Below, piece after piece: positions 45,843 to 56,169 of a stretch of DNA of 64,000 nucleotides (position 1 is its first letter; every line of letters starts with the position of its first letter). The stretch is from assembly GCA_029948255.1 (NCBI GenBank), contig JALIZF010001828.1:372001-436000 (forward strand), given 5' to 3'. Under the pieces are notes generated by a model. That model had not been told where the DNA came from. It worked only from the letters and a program-made list of their open reading frames with translations, and did not search any database. Source of the DNA: Telmatactis stephensoni. Its lineage: Eukaryota > Cnidaria > Anthozoa > Actiniaria > Isophelliidae. A program made the translations under genes and the position numbers.

Positions 45843-46352
45843 TAGTCCAGTCCCAGACTCTCTTTCTTGCCGCTCCAGGACTCGCGGAGAAAGAGAGTCC
45901 AGTATAACTTGCATGCGCATGTCAGTTTAGTGACCACGCGATCACCACATTCATGTGGTGATCGCGTGGTTACAAATCCTAAAGTCATCTAATGATTCAA
46001 GATGGCTGAAGAAGAAAGTGTTTTGTATACACGATATCAGTCTCATTTCGGAAAGCCATTTGTTGATTCAGTGAGCTATGCACTTGGAAAAACCGACTAT
46101 AATCTTTTACCAATTAAGTTTGAGCAGTTGCAGGCCATTTACGGATGGACAGTTGTGAAAGACGTATTTGTGAATTTTTCGATACGCATCACTACCACTG
46201 CTACCAAACACTGACATTTGCATATTGCAAGCTCGCAAAATACTAATTAATCAATTGATTGGCTCATTTTGCACATGCGCATGCAAGTTATACTGGACTC
46301 TCTTTCTCCGCGAGTCCTGGAGCGGCAAGAAAGAGAGTCTGGGACTGGACTA
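45843..46352. mobile_element. 510-bp element with perfect 80-bp inverted repeats and 9-bp target duplication
   Basis: The outer ends are TAGTCCAGTCCCAGACTCTC and its inverse; I see no mismatch over 80 bp (45843-45922 against 46352-46273). The flanks are GCTTTTTAT on both sides (45834-45842 and 46353-46361). Long inverted repeats plus a 9-bp duplication are typical of Mutator-like elements. Inside are an 18-bp-arm hairpin (45933-45970) and a short coding-like frame (46002-46214). The perfect repeats and duplication indicate recent movement. Confidence 0.93.
46002..46214 (+). pseudogene. Possible captured fragment of a RecQ-like helicase
   Basis: 70 codons from an ATG in a good context (CAAGATGG). 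The C-terminal part (PIKFEQLQAIYG ... KDVFVNF) resembles the segment before the Walker A motif in RecQ-type helicases, where a K/EQ..A(I) block is followed by KDVFV.LPTG. Here the match breaks off right after KDVFVNF and the frame then stops, so no ATPase site is present. It lies wholly inside a transposon, so it is either a captured host or element gene fragment or a remnant of the parent element. Similarity is judged by eye only. Confidence 0.35.
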
Positions 46353-46674
46353 GCTTTTTATTAGATGATCACTTTTTAACAGAAATAATAACGACAACAA
46401 CAACAAAAACAATTGTTTTATTTCACTCCAAAATAATGATAAATAAGGCTAAATGACAGTGTATTTTCTATGTAAACAGGTAGACTCCTCCGCAGGCAAC
46501 TATTTTGGGTTTCCTTTGGAATACAAACGAACGAGAAAGATTGGGGCCCATTCTTTCCCGGACAGAAAAAAAAGAAATCCCAACAGTTGCTTGCGGAGGA
46601 GGCTAGTAAACAGGTAAACCAATCCGCGATATCACCCTGGGGAGCGGGAAAGTTTATGCACACACATCTGGACA

Positions 46675-46842
46675 TCACCTGACAGGATATCCATTTGATA
46701 TCTGCACTTCAAATATCGGTGCTACATTCGTATTAATGACATTCTCTGTTGTAACAAGTTCAAGCTTGTTATCTGGTTGAAATGAAGCATTGTCTTGTCC
46801 ATTAAGTGATGGTTTGGATTGGCTACGCTCGCTTGTTTGGTC
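46675..46842 (-). CDS. Patched-domain protein, exon 4 (C-terminal tail and stop)
   Basis: The acceptor CCTCCTTTAG|GAC at 46842 opens in phase 0, matching the donor of exon 3. The exon encodes a 55-residue hydrophilic cytoplasmic tail (DQTSERSQSKPSLNG ... SNGYPVR) and ends in TGA at 46677-46675. A polar tail after the last membrane segment is normal for this family. The join is inferred from phase and splice consensus. Confidence 0.75.
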   Translation of the reverse strand, partial: DQTSERSQSKPSLNGQDNASFQPDNKLELVTTENVINTNVAPIFEVQISNGYPVR

Positions 46843-48239
46843 CTAAAGGAGGTAAAAAGTACTTAACGTCAGTCTTCACCAGTGTCAGGGGAATTACTTA
46901 AGTGGCCAAATTAGGTAGATACGTAAGAAGTGTTGGAAGTGTAGTGTTCTTGGGCCAAATTAGGTAGATTCGTAAGAAGTGTGAATGTTCTATAGATATA
47001 GTCAATCGTGATTTCCAGTGTCGTATGCAGTATAGGCTGATGAGGAAGAAAGAGAGAGAACTGTTTTCTCCGGCCACCCGCCTCACCCTCCTCAGTTAAC
47101 TTACTAAGAATACCCTATTCTTTTACAAGGATCCTTCTGATATCAAAGGCGTTAAACTCTTGACTAACAAGCTACCCAGCTAATGTCTCATTATCAAGTA
47201 AAGGTTTCAATAAGAAATAATGAACACATAGCTAGGAAGTATAAATGGTTTTCCCTCAACCTAAAAGAGCTTGTATACGAAATATCGAGCTTTCCTAACC
47301 TATTAGGTGTCCTTATTGAAGAGGGCGTAAAAGGGTTTTCCACCCAGTCGTTTCAGGGCACTTTAATGGGGTTGTGAATCCCTCGTGTGCTGTGAGCAAT
47401 ACATTCTCGTTAACCCAGGAGTGTTATTGTCTATTTTTTCGTTTCCAAGAAAAACACGCCTGGGAACGCGTTGCCAGTGGAACTTGTTCCGATGTCAAAA
47501 TTTATTATGGTTGCATTGTAAAGGTGCGCTCGTGATTCCACTTGAGTTTTGAACATTTTATGACGTCAAGAGTGTCAATAAGAGGACAGACAACTCAAAA
47601 CCATCTTCAATTTGTTAAATATATACTGGATACTGATTGGTTGACTTGATGAGGCCAACCAATCACAAACGTGAGAAAACTTTACATCCGAAAAAAGTTG
47701 TAACAGATCGACAGACATAGCGGAAAAACAGCTAAGCGGCCGTTTTCATATAGTTTTTTCATAAACTGATGATGAAGCATGAAAAACAGTAACTGCTACA
47801 CTTTTACTGGCTTTAATAAAAACGTTTTACGAAACCTTGTGACGTTACAGTAAAGCTTCGTGGGAATATTCATTAAAACAATGATTTTTCTGCTGATCAA
47901 ATATCACCTCTTCCCAAAGTACAAGGCGTTATATCTCAAAATCGTATTCACTGAATTTTGGTCACATTTGATATTTTGTTCTTTGGCCCCAAAAGAGCGT
48001 GTTTACAAAATATTGAGCCTTAAAAACCTATGGTGTCCTTATAAATGGAGACGGTAAAACGTTTTTCCGCCCTGTCTAACAGACAATGTTCCCAGAGGCA
48101 ACAAAAACTTTACTTCCGGGAAAAGTCGTAACGACAACGTTCCCAGATGCAACAAAAACGAGCGACATAATACATCTTTGTTCCAGAGGATGTGAACAAT
48201 AACACTTTCACAGGACTAAACAAATGCAAAACTTGTTAC
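46843..48239. other. Intron 3 of the Patched-domain gene
   Basis: Contains two related blocks, about 47200-47370 and 47900-48080 (shared AAAAGAGC, GTGTCCTTAT, AAAACG/AAAGGGTTTTCC motifs), indicating an old local duplication. It also has a repeated ACGTTCCCAGATGCAACAAA-like string near 48090-48160. Confidence 0.6.
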
Positions 48240-48409
48240 CTCTACCTTGGTAGGAGCCCAGCGATAGAGTATAGAAAGATAAACTGGAAGAAAACACAAC
48301 CCATGAAGCAAACCAAGAACCACGATTCCTAAAAACATCTTGAAAAATATCCTGAAGATTTCAGAAGACGCAAAAGCAGTTACAACCATCCCAAGAAAGG
48401 TACTTGTAC
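48240..48409 (-). CDS. Patched-domain protein, exon 3
   Basis: The acceptor TTTATCACAG|GT at 48409 completes the Gly codon split at the end of exon 2, giving [13 protein letters not shown]. The product ([34 protein letters not shown]) is the conserved last two transmembrane segments of Patched/Dispatched-type proteins. Two donors are possible in the same phase: after GAG at 48240 (GTAACA) or after AAG at 48246 (GTAGAG); the difference is two residues. Confidence 0.88.
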
Positions 48410-49760
48410 CTGTGATAAAGAATATTAGGAAATGAATGACACCGCGTGTACCACGCATGCGCAATTTATGAAATCACCCCAATGAAAGCATTCTTCTCTG
48501 TACCGGCAAAAACTAAGCCACAGAATGCCGACGTCCCCAAAATATTAGTTTGAGGATATTGTATATTCTGTTGCCTGCTTTTTGCACTTAGTACTTTCCT
48601 GTTTGCACCAATGCTCAGCTGGATTAAGCTTAAAGATATGATATGGAAAAAATGTATTTAATAAACTTTCAAGTATTGCTTGGGATTCCTGTGGTCAAGA
48701 CACGGGAAGCCCGCGAAAAAAGCGCGCATGCGCAGTTGTTTTACCTCGGTGTCAAATACATACATTTGCTTCAATTGAAAATATATTGAAACTAATAATA
48801 TGCATGAAAAATCTTAATATTAATTGGCTAAGTTGAGTGCTGCTTCAAGGAAACAAAGTGCAGAAACAAGGTATAAAATCTTCTGAATAAAAGCAAGAGA
48901 GCATAAATAAGAGAAGGAAACTTGTTAATGGGGCGCGCGCCGTGATGATTCCCATCTGTGCTATTTTTAGTAACCGGATGCAGCTTAATTTTCGTCTTAC
49001 CCTACTCCCGTGCGTCGAAAAATTGAACGAGTGAAATTTCGCGATTTGAGCTTCATAAAATCACACAATCGATACCAAATTTATTCTAGATTCCACGAAA
49101 AAGCCATCTGATCATGTCCAATTAATAATTTACATCAAAAAATTATAAAAACAAACGAGTTTTTCTCATCTAAATGAGCGAAATTTTTTGAATAAACCTT
49201 AGCGCGCGCTCGATGACGTGTAGCGCGCGCATCTCCGCTAAAATTTCTTTCAAGAACACAACAAAATCCTCGCCTTGTTTCTCATCAAAATCGTTCCTTT
49301 GTAATCAGAAAGTACACACTTTTGATGTCAGATAATATGAACAACAGCAGTTTTAAGATAACTTTGATTTTAACGCTGTTTTTGAAAACTCAAATCTACA
49401 CTAAACGGTTCTCTGGGTCCGGAAGTGTCAAATTATATAATTATGACGCACGGGAGTAGGGTAAGACAAAAATTAAGCTGCATCCGTTACTAAAAATAGC
49501 ACAGATGGGAATCATCACGGCGCGCGCCCTATTAACAAGTTTCCCTCTCTTATTTATGTTCTCTTGATAAAAGTTAAAAATGGAAAATCTAGCTACTTCA
49601 GCAGGAGCGCGGAGGCTTCAAATACCACAAACTTCACTCCAATAAAACTTCTGGAGCTTGTGCAAGAGAGACTAAGAGAGAAAATTGTTTTCTCCTCTCG
49701 CAGCCGTAGACAGCAAGCAACGCATGGCTAAACAGTAACACCACATATATATGGACATAC
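48410..49760. other. Intron 2 of the Patched-domain gene
   Basis: Mostly occupied by the inverted-repeat element at 48894-49566. The remainder is AT-rich without features. Confidence 0.7.
48894..49566. mobile_element. Inverted-repeat element with ATAAAAG target duplication
   Basis: The ends CAAGAGAGCATAAATAAGAG and its near-inverse CTCTTATTTATGTTCTCTTG extend into roughly 130-bp inverted repeats containing GGCGCGCGCC. The flanks are ATAAAAG on both sides (48887-48893 and 49567-49573). No transposase. CA...TG ends with a 7-8 bp duplication could indicate a hAT-type element, but I am not sure. Confidence 0.87.
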
Positions 49761-50112
49761 CTCCCATGAGCACGCTCGCGCCCACAGTACTAAGAGCATG
49801 AATTACACGATCTTCGGGCCTCCTCTCCGTAGACATCACGTACGCATGCGCAATATGCGCACTATAATCAACAGAAAACCCAATCGCCATGACTAAATTA
49901 ATGGTTGATATCATATTGAGCGACACGTCCCACACGTACATCAGGGCGAACAATTCACATATGAGCGAACCGAAACCAAGACAGACTAATATAGTTGCTG
50001 TTAGGCTAAGTAGGAAGGGTAGAATAATAACGAAGACCGCTGCACCGGCGACTGCAATGTTGCGCGTTGTTTCTGATTTGGTATGGGCGTACTGTTCCAG
50101 ATAGATGAAGAT
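49761..50112 (-). CDS. Patched-domain protein, exon 2
   Basis: The acceptor TTTTATTTTCAG|ATC at 50112 opens in phase 0 and the donor GGGAG|GTATGT closes at 49761 in phase 1. The 117 codons encode the start of the second RND-type membrane half: a long hydrophobic stretch, then MISTINLVMAIGFSVDYSAH and ALSTVGASVLMGG. GFSVDYSAHIAH is the signature of the second half of Patched-related proteins, with the Asp of the presumed ion-relay site. Confidence 0.92.
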
Positions 50113-50493
50113 CTGAAAATAAAATGTAAAGCGAATCGATATCGTTTTACTTAAATTGATCATGCTCTGTGGTCAAGCATTTCCCCCTCCCCCTCCCCCC
50201 TTCCCCACTTGAAAGTATCTTTGCAGGAAAATGAAATGTTCTATGTAGCTTCTAATAAACAGTAATTGGAGTGTATTACTGAATCTGCGTATATGTAGTT
50301 TGCGTGAGAAAAGAGTAGTTGCAGTACTGAGTCTACGTATTTTGTTTGTGTGAGGAAAGACACGCACTGCTAATGAGCAGTATACTACTAATTCTGTGTA
50401 TGTTATACTTGTGTAAGGAAACCTTGTAGTGCAAAATGACCAATTTTACCCAAGTTAGTCGAGACGGTGATCGAAAAATCGTCGTGTAACATC

Positions 50494-50769
50494 TAGGCCT
50501 ATCCCGGGTACTTAAGTCGCCGCTTTTTACTGTGACTTAATGAAATTTTAAAAGGCGTTCTAAGGCGTTTTTATTTAAGGAAATATGGAGAAATTTGTGT
50601 AATTGTTAAGGCATTTTACGGCGTTCTTAGGCGTTTTAAGGCAACTTATTAAAGAGTTAAATTAACTTTAAGGCTACTTTAATCAACATTAAGTATTTTA
50701 AGGCATTTTAAGGCGTTTTATGGCATTTTAAGGCGTTATAAGGTAACTTATGGTCCCGGAGTAGGCCTA
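50494..50769. mobile_element. MITE-like element with AAGGCGTTTT tandem core
   Basis: The termini TAGGCCTATCCCGGGTACTT and its approximate inverse GGTCCCGGAGTAGGCCTA bound a core of AAGGCGTTTT/AAGGCATTTT repeats. It lies in intron 1 of the Patched-domain gene. TA at both edges suggests a TA target. Confidence 0.7.
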
Positions 50770-50858
50770 AACTTCTGCTTACGCCTGGTGTGTAAGTTAA
50801 CTTAATTACCCAACAAACAAACACACAAACATCATGTAACTAAAATGGAAACAATTAC

Positions 50859-52772
50859 CTTGTCTATAGCATAGACAGGAAGGACGGTTTTTGATTCCAA
50901 GTCACTTCTTAATGTTAACATTGCATCTTTTCGTCGAACGGAGCTATGTGTTGATTCCATGAAGCAAAGCACACGAGACGCTACCACACTCGCGTTATCG
51001 GGAGATAAAATGACGTCTTCTTTGAAGTGTGAAAACGCTGGATATTCAAGGAATTTCTTTAACGTAACCATGAAGCTCGAACCAGTGGTGCTAATATTTG
51101 CTTGCTTGGAATATGATTTCAAGAATTCCATCCAGGATACTGTCTTGTTCATGTAGTAAGAGTTATCCTTTGCAATTTTAGAAAGCTGTAAAATCTTTGA
51201 CTGAATTTCAATATTGCTGTAGTCGATTTTTGAATCAATAACCAAACTTATTTGAAAAGTGTTGCTGTAGTATTTTTCCTGCGTGTTCAAAAAGTCCACG
51301 ATGTAACTACCATCTTTTGCCAGCAAGCGACGGTCGAAACTTTCACTGATCTTCAAAGCGTAAAAAATGCTAACTCCAAGTAAACCGCAAGACACTATGA
51401 CTACTACAACTCTAACTGGTGTCAGCATAAGTACTTTAGCCCATGCTTTCATGATAATGCTAGATATAGGCCGTGTGGACGATGGAGGTTGATCCTCTTT
51501 TTGGGGGGGTCCACGGCAAATGGGCAACAAGTCGCGACGATTGGCTTTTATTCTACGAACGTCGAATGTCAGGAAAGCAACAAAGAATGTCACAACCATT
51601 AAATATGAAAACGTGATAGCCAGGGCAGCGTATATGCAGAAATAGCGGATTGAGGGGAACTTGGTTGATGTGCTTACTGCAAAAGCGACAAGATCCGTCA
51701 GTGTTGTCATGGTGATGGAAGCTCCAGAATGTGCCATTACAAGCTTAACAGTCTCCAAAACGTTGTATTTCCTGATATCGACGCGATCTAACTCATCTAT
51801 TACAATAAACATATCATCGATTCCAATGCCGAGAATCAAAAAGGGTAGAATTCCAACTATACTTATGAATGGTGTTCCAACTAACATCGATAAACCAAGT
51901 CCCGCAAGGATCCCGAGACCTACTGCAAGAATCCCGATGGTGGCCAAAAGGCCATGTCCGGTAACTGGGTTCCTAAACTTGAGCAGTGAAACACAAGCAA
52001 ACGTAATCATTAGTGCGAAAGTTATACTAATAAGAGAAATATCCGAACCAGAGCTCTCGGATATAGCATCACTAAGACTCCGACCTGCTGAAAGGTAAAC
52101 TTTTGCACACTGAAAACTCGATTTCATGTCAAAGACTTTCTTAATAAAGACATCCTCCCATTTATTAAGAGCTTCGTGCGTTTCTTCGTTATCAGTAACG
52201 AGGTAAGTCACTTGAATAGCTGACGCACTCTGGAGTGTTCCCTCGGTCCAAACAGGTTTGCCAAAAATGCGACTAAAACTCATCACTAATGGACGACCAT
52301 TGCGCATGAGCATCTCTGAAGAGTTATAAGCTTTTGTGATGGTTTCTGAGATGTTTTTTATCATTTTTTCGTCAAAGTTAAATAATTCTACGGGATTTAG
52401 AAAGACACATTTATTTCTGTTTTTGACGCAATATTTTTGGTAGTCTTTCAAAGCGGTTATAGCATTGTGAATCTGCAATATTTCCAGAAAACATGCTTGC
52501 GTTAAAATGTTGTTCCCAGAATGAGGAACGAAGATAATTTCCTCTCTTTTGCTGTCCATTTGTGGAAAAAGTTTACTCGCTCTGTCGAGGTCTTGTAGAG
52601 AGACGCTCTCTGGTGGGATGTAGAGCTTCTCAACACGATCTTCGGTTTTAAAGAACATAAATCCTACTGCACATGCTCCAACAATGATCAGGCAGACGGC
52701 AATTGTCACCCAGGGGAACCTGGCTACAGTGCGTCCAAGGGATCCAAAGGTTTTCTCGAAAAAGCGACGCAT
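50859..52772 (-). CDS. Patched-domain / sterol-sensing-domain membrane protein, exon 1 of the visible gene
   Basis: 638 residues, joined by phase to exons at 49761-50112, 48240-48409 and 46675-46842 for a protein of about 865 residues, normal for Patched-related (PTCHD/PTR) proteins. These are 12-TM RND-type transporters of sterols or lipids, often tied to Hedgehog signalling or germ-cell functions. Visible parts: TM1 at about 21-41 (WVTIAVCLIIVG), a luminal/extracellular loop with candidate N-glycosylation sites (N140-I-S, N150-S-S), and the sterol-sensing region at about 245-400 with G315-IGIDD-320, the RND proton-relay motif. TM7 is near 452-472, followed by a second large loop. The closest type is PTCHD3-like, but I would not fix orthology. 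The donor is GACAAG|GTAATT at 50859. The frame is open 15 codons upstream of the chosen Met to an acceptor-like CCAACAG at 52818, in a Cys-rich segment (CCTNCCKGCCQCP), so the true start may lie in a further 5' exon. Confidence 0.93.
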
Positions 52773-53173
52773 CAGAATGGGGCACTGGCAGCATCCTTTA
52801 CAGCAATTTGTACAGCAGCTGTTGGAATGAAGAGAAAAGTTGGTGATCAGAAGAAAACCCTTGGGGCATCTTGATGGACACGCTGAGTTATGGAAGTAAA
52901 CAAGTGAGAATGTGGGGAGGGTTTATATTAAAACAAGGAAGAAAGGAAGGAAGGGAAAGAAGGAAGGAAGGAGGGAGGGAGGGAGGGAGGGAGGGAGGGA
53001 GGGAGGGAGGGAGGAAGGAAGGAACTCGAAAATGAATTGTCAAAGCAATAATGAAAAAATGAATGAAAAAAATTTATAAAACAGATGATAGTTTGATGTG
53101 ACTAAAGAAGCAACAAAGAAAAAGACAAAGTGAAATTCCACAGGGAGCCCATGCGCAAACCGTGGAACGTTCA
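52773..53173. repeat. Upstream region with (GGGA)n/(GGAA)n microsatellite
   Basis: A GGAA/GGGA tract spans about 52938-53024. The Cys-rich open segment at 52773-52818 is the possible extension of the Patched-domain exon. Nothing else recognised. Confidence 0.85.
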
Positions 53174-54720
53174 AGCTAGCCACTAATTGATTATGCTGCA
53201 CAGTACTCATTCAACCAATACGAGTTATAAAGCACCTGTTATTACTGTTGTTTGGCTCCTCTGTTGTCATAATAATACTAAGCTTGATATTTCACGGTGG
53301 ATTGGTTTTAGAACACTGAAAACACGAACAAATGTTAATTAGTATACTTAAGAAAGACGTAAATCAAACAATGTGAGAAAGAAAGAATTATCTCCTGCAG
53401 TTACGTGGCAAAAATTCATCAGCGCGCGCGGCGTTCTCTTCACTTCGCACTTACAAATTCAGTCTAGAGTAGATTTCGCATCACGGTACGGCGCGGTCCG
53501 TTTCACACTCATACGAAATCTACTCTATTGTCAAAGTGTCTTATCGTGTACTTGTAATTCCACTGACAGCTCACGAAACACTAGAAGAACCATTAGCATT
53601 AGTTGCACAAATCAGGTATTTTTTTGCCAATGTCTACATTGGAATTAAACAGAACTACATTCCCTCTCCATATCACGCTTATTCAACTTCTGAAAATTTT
53701 TAACTGATATGCCTGTTTTCAAAAAAGGTTGTCCTTTGATTTGTTGCATATTGCATATTGCATAGTGCACACCAAGATTAAAATGTATTGTGAATTTATA
53801 ATTTTCACGATTTTTTCATGCCTAAAATATCGAAAATGCAAACTGTCTACTTTGTTCCAACCTGGAAGGCTATAGAGAGACATTATGTGTAGTTATATTG
53901 CCTCTTGTTTGCCACTTACACTTTGTTCATGCTTAGTATATGCACTATGCAATATTCAGTATGCAACAAAACCAAGGACAACCTTTTTTGAAACACGGTA
54001 TATATAAAAAAGCTCTGTTTCTTTGTGTGTGTGTGCCATCGAACAACGAAAAAGTTCACGATTCATAGCTAGCCACTAATTGATTATGCCACACAGTACT
54101 CATTCAACCAATACGAGTTATAAAGCACCTGTTATTACTGTTGTTTGGCTCCTCTGTTGTCATAACAATACAAAGCTTGATATTTCACGGTGGATTGGTT
54201 TTAGAACACTGAAAACACGAACAAATGTTAATTAGTATACTTAAGAAAGACGTAAATCAAAACAACGTGAGAAAGAAAGAATTATCTCCTGTAGTTACGA
54301 GGCAAAAATTCATCAGCGCGCGCGGCGTCCTCTTTCCTTCGCACTTACAAATTCAGTCCACAGTAGATTTCGCATCACGGTACGGCGCGGTCCCTTTCAC
54401 ACTCATACAAAATCTACTCTATTGTGAAAGTGTCTTATCGTGTACTTGTAATTCCACTGACACGAAACACTAGAAGAATCCATTGGTATTAAATGCACAA
54501 ATCAGCTATTATTTTGCCAATGTCTACATAACTATCTGTTTAACAGGAATAAAACAGAACTACATTCCCTCTCCATATCACGATTATTCAACTTCTGAAT
54601 ATTTTAACTGATCAAACCTTCAAGTTCCCCGTTTCAGTACAATCCAATGAAACTGTTTGGCGTCCGACAATATCTAAAGCCACTTCACTGTATATAAAAA
54701 GCTCCTTTTTATTTCGTGTG
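53174..54720. repeat. Two-copy tandem duplication, about 894-bp period
   Basis: TAGCCACTAATTGATTATGC begins both copies (53174 and 54068), and similarity continues for about 390 bp through a GCGCGCGCGG block and an AGTAGATTTCG ... CGAAATCTACT inverted pair, then resumes further on. The first copy is lengthened by the MITE at 53713-53996. It lies upstream of the Patched-domain gene. No reading frame is conserved between copies. Confidence 0.88.
53713..53996. mobile_element. MITE inserted in the first duplicate only
   Basis: Inverted ends TTTTCAAAAAAGGTTGTCCT and AAGGACAACCTTTTTTGAAA, with further inverse sequence inside (TTGTTGCATATTGCATA ... ATATGCACTATGCAATATTC). It is absent from the second duplicate, so it arrived after the duplication. 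The exact target duplication is unclear. Confidence 0.8.
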
Positions 54721-55952
54721 TGTGTGTGTACCATCGAACAACGAAATTCAAAAACTTCACGATTCATTGATATAGTTACGTAACTGTTACGTAATAATTT
54801 GTGGTAACCGCACGTGACTCACAACTCATACCTTGCCTGGCCCCTTTAGAGTTTGGTATTCGTCCGATTTATATATCTGCTTTTTAGAGTATTAAAACCA
54901 TTAAACATACCTAAGTATCTCAGTTGAAATATTGAATATAACTAATTTTACTTGAGACGGGCAAATGCGGAAAATATAACAGAAACAATACTGGAAGTTA
55001 AATGTTTCTGAGAAAAGAAAATACAATTTTTGGTGCATCTCGCTGTTTATTAAGGACTATTCACGATTCGGTTAGCAGGCGTTGTAGCAAATATACACGA
55101 GTTGCCGGCTCAATCTGACAGCGAAGCAGAAATGTTTGTCTTCGAATTCATGATAAATAACACTTTTGTAATAGGTCAAAAGCGGGAGATTGATATTTGA
55201 GGTGATTCGCTAAAAATAATCAATAACTTTCTCTTGTCATGAAATCGTCACCACTGACACTAAGGCTACACTATGATTAGTCTCTCTACAAATTTCATCT
55301 TAGTACGAAACGGCTTCAATAGAAACACTGTATATTTTATTTCTGTGTTTAAATACACACCATTGTGCTCTGCAAACGAAAGCCAAATAAAAGCATCTAG
55401 CTTTTAGCGATCTAATAAATACTATGGCTTTAATCCCCAGAGCGATCGTGCGATTTTTGCCGGATGCCAACGAACCGATCGATATCGGGCTGGATTGATA
55501 CATTCGTGTAGGTGATTTTATATAACTTTCGGCATTTCAATCTCAAAAAAAAATCACACTTTGTCTTATGATATTGGTCTTTCAGTACTGAGGTACAACA
55601 AGCAAGTAAGGAAATTAATTTGGGTACTCACCAACAGTGCCATGCCTTGCAATTGATGGGCGAAGAAGACCCATGTATATAAAATTTTATTGGCGTTGAG
55701 GAAGTACTTAATAATAACTATAATAAGGAACTTTTTCAACGTGTCAAAATATTTAGCTGCATCAGAGTTCGGACTCTGGTATTAACTCTGGCTGTACAGT
55801 ACTTTGTACTACGAAGGGGACTGGTAAAACACAGGAAGCCCAAGCAGAGTTTTGTGGAGATTGAAAGTAATGCAGCTAGCTGCGAACTACTTTTATTGTA
55901 CTAAACGAAATTTTGAGACGCATTATTGGTTTATAGTAACGGCTAGTTGGTG
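54721..55952. other. No certain feature
   Basis: AT-rich sequence. A minus-strand ATG at 55674 with 14 codons (MGLLRPSIARHGTV) and a strong donor (TTG|GTGAGT) could be a 5' exon, but it cannot be spliced in frame to the Patched-domain exon at 52818 without a stop, so it is not called. Confidence 0.4.
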
Positions 55953-56034
55953 TTATTTTGGGTGTTATTTGTCCATAAGATGTAACCACACTAAATCACA
56001 TCTCATGGACAAATAACACCCAAATAACATCAAG
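55953..56034. repeat. Long hairpin
   Basis: GGTGTTATTTGTCCATAAGATG and its near-inverse CATCTCATGGACAAATAACACC face each other around a 14-15 nt loop, with additional pairing outside (GTGTTATTTTG / CAAATAACATC). Probably a very short foldback element. Confidence 0.8.
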
Positions 56035-56169
56035 TAAAAGACTAAAGCACAATTTAAAGTCATTTTATTGAGAACATATAATCAAAATCGTCATTTTTGA
56101 GAGCAAAGAAATCACCCAAATATTCAAACTTTAACGAACTCAAATAACACAGGAAGTCCAAAGAAGTCG

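Noticed and set aside
55632..55674. Minus-strand short exon with excellent donor upstream of the Patched-related gene
   Set aside because: Splicing it to the acceptor at 52818 shifts the frame into a stop, so it cannot be the coding first exon as drawn; it could be untranslated.
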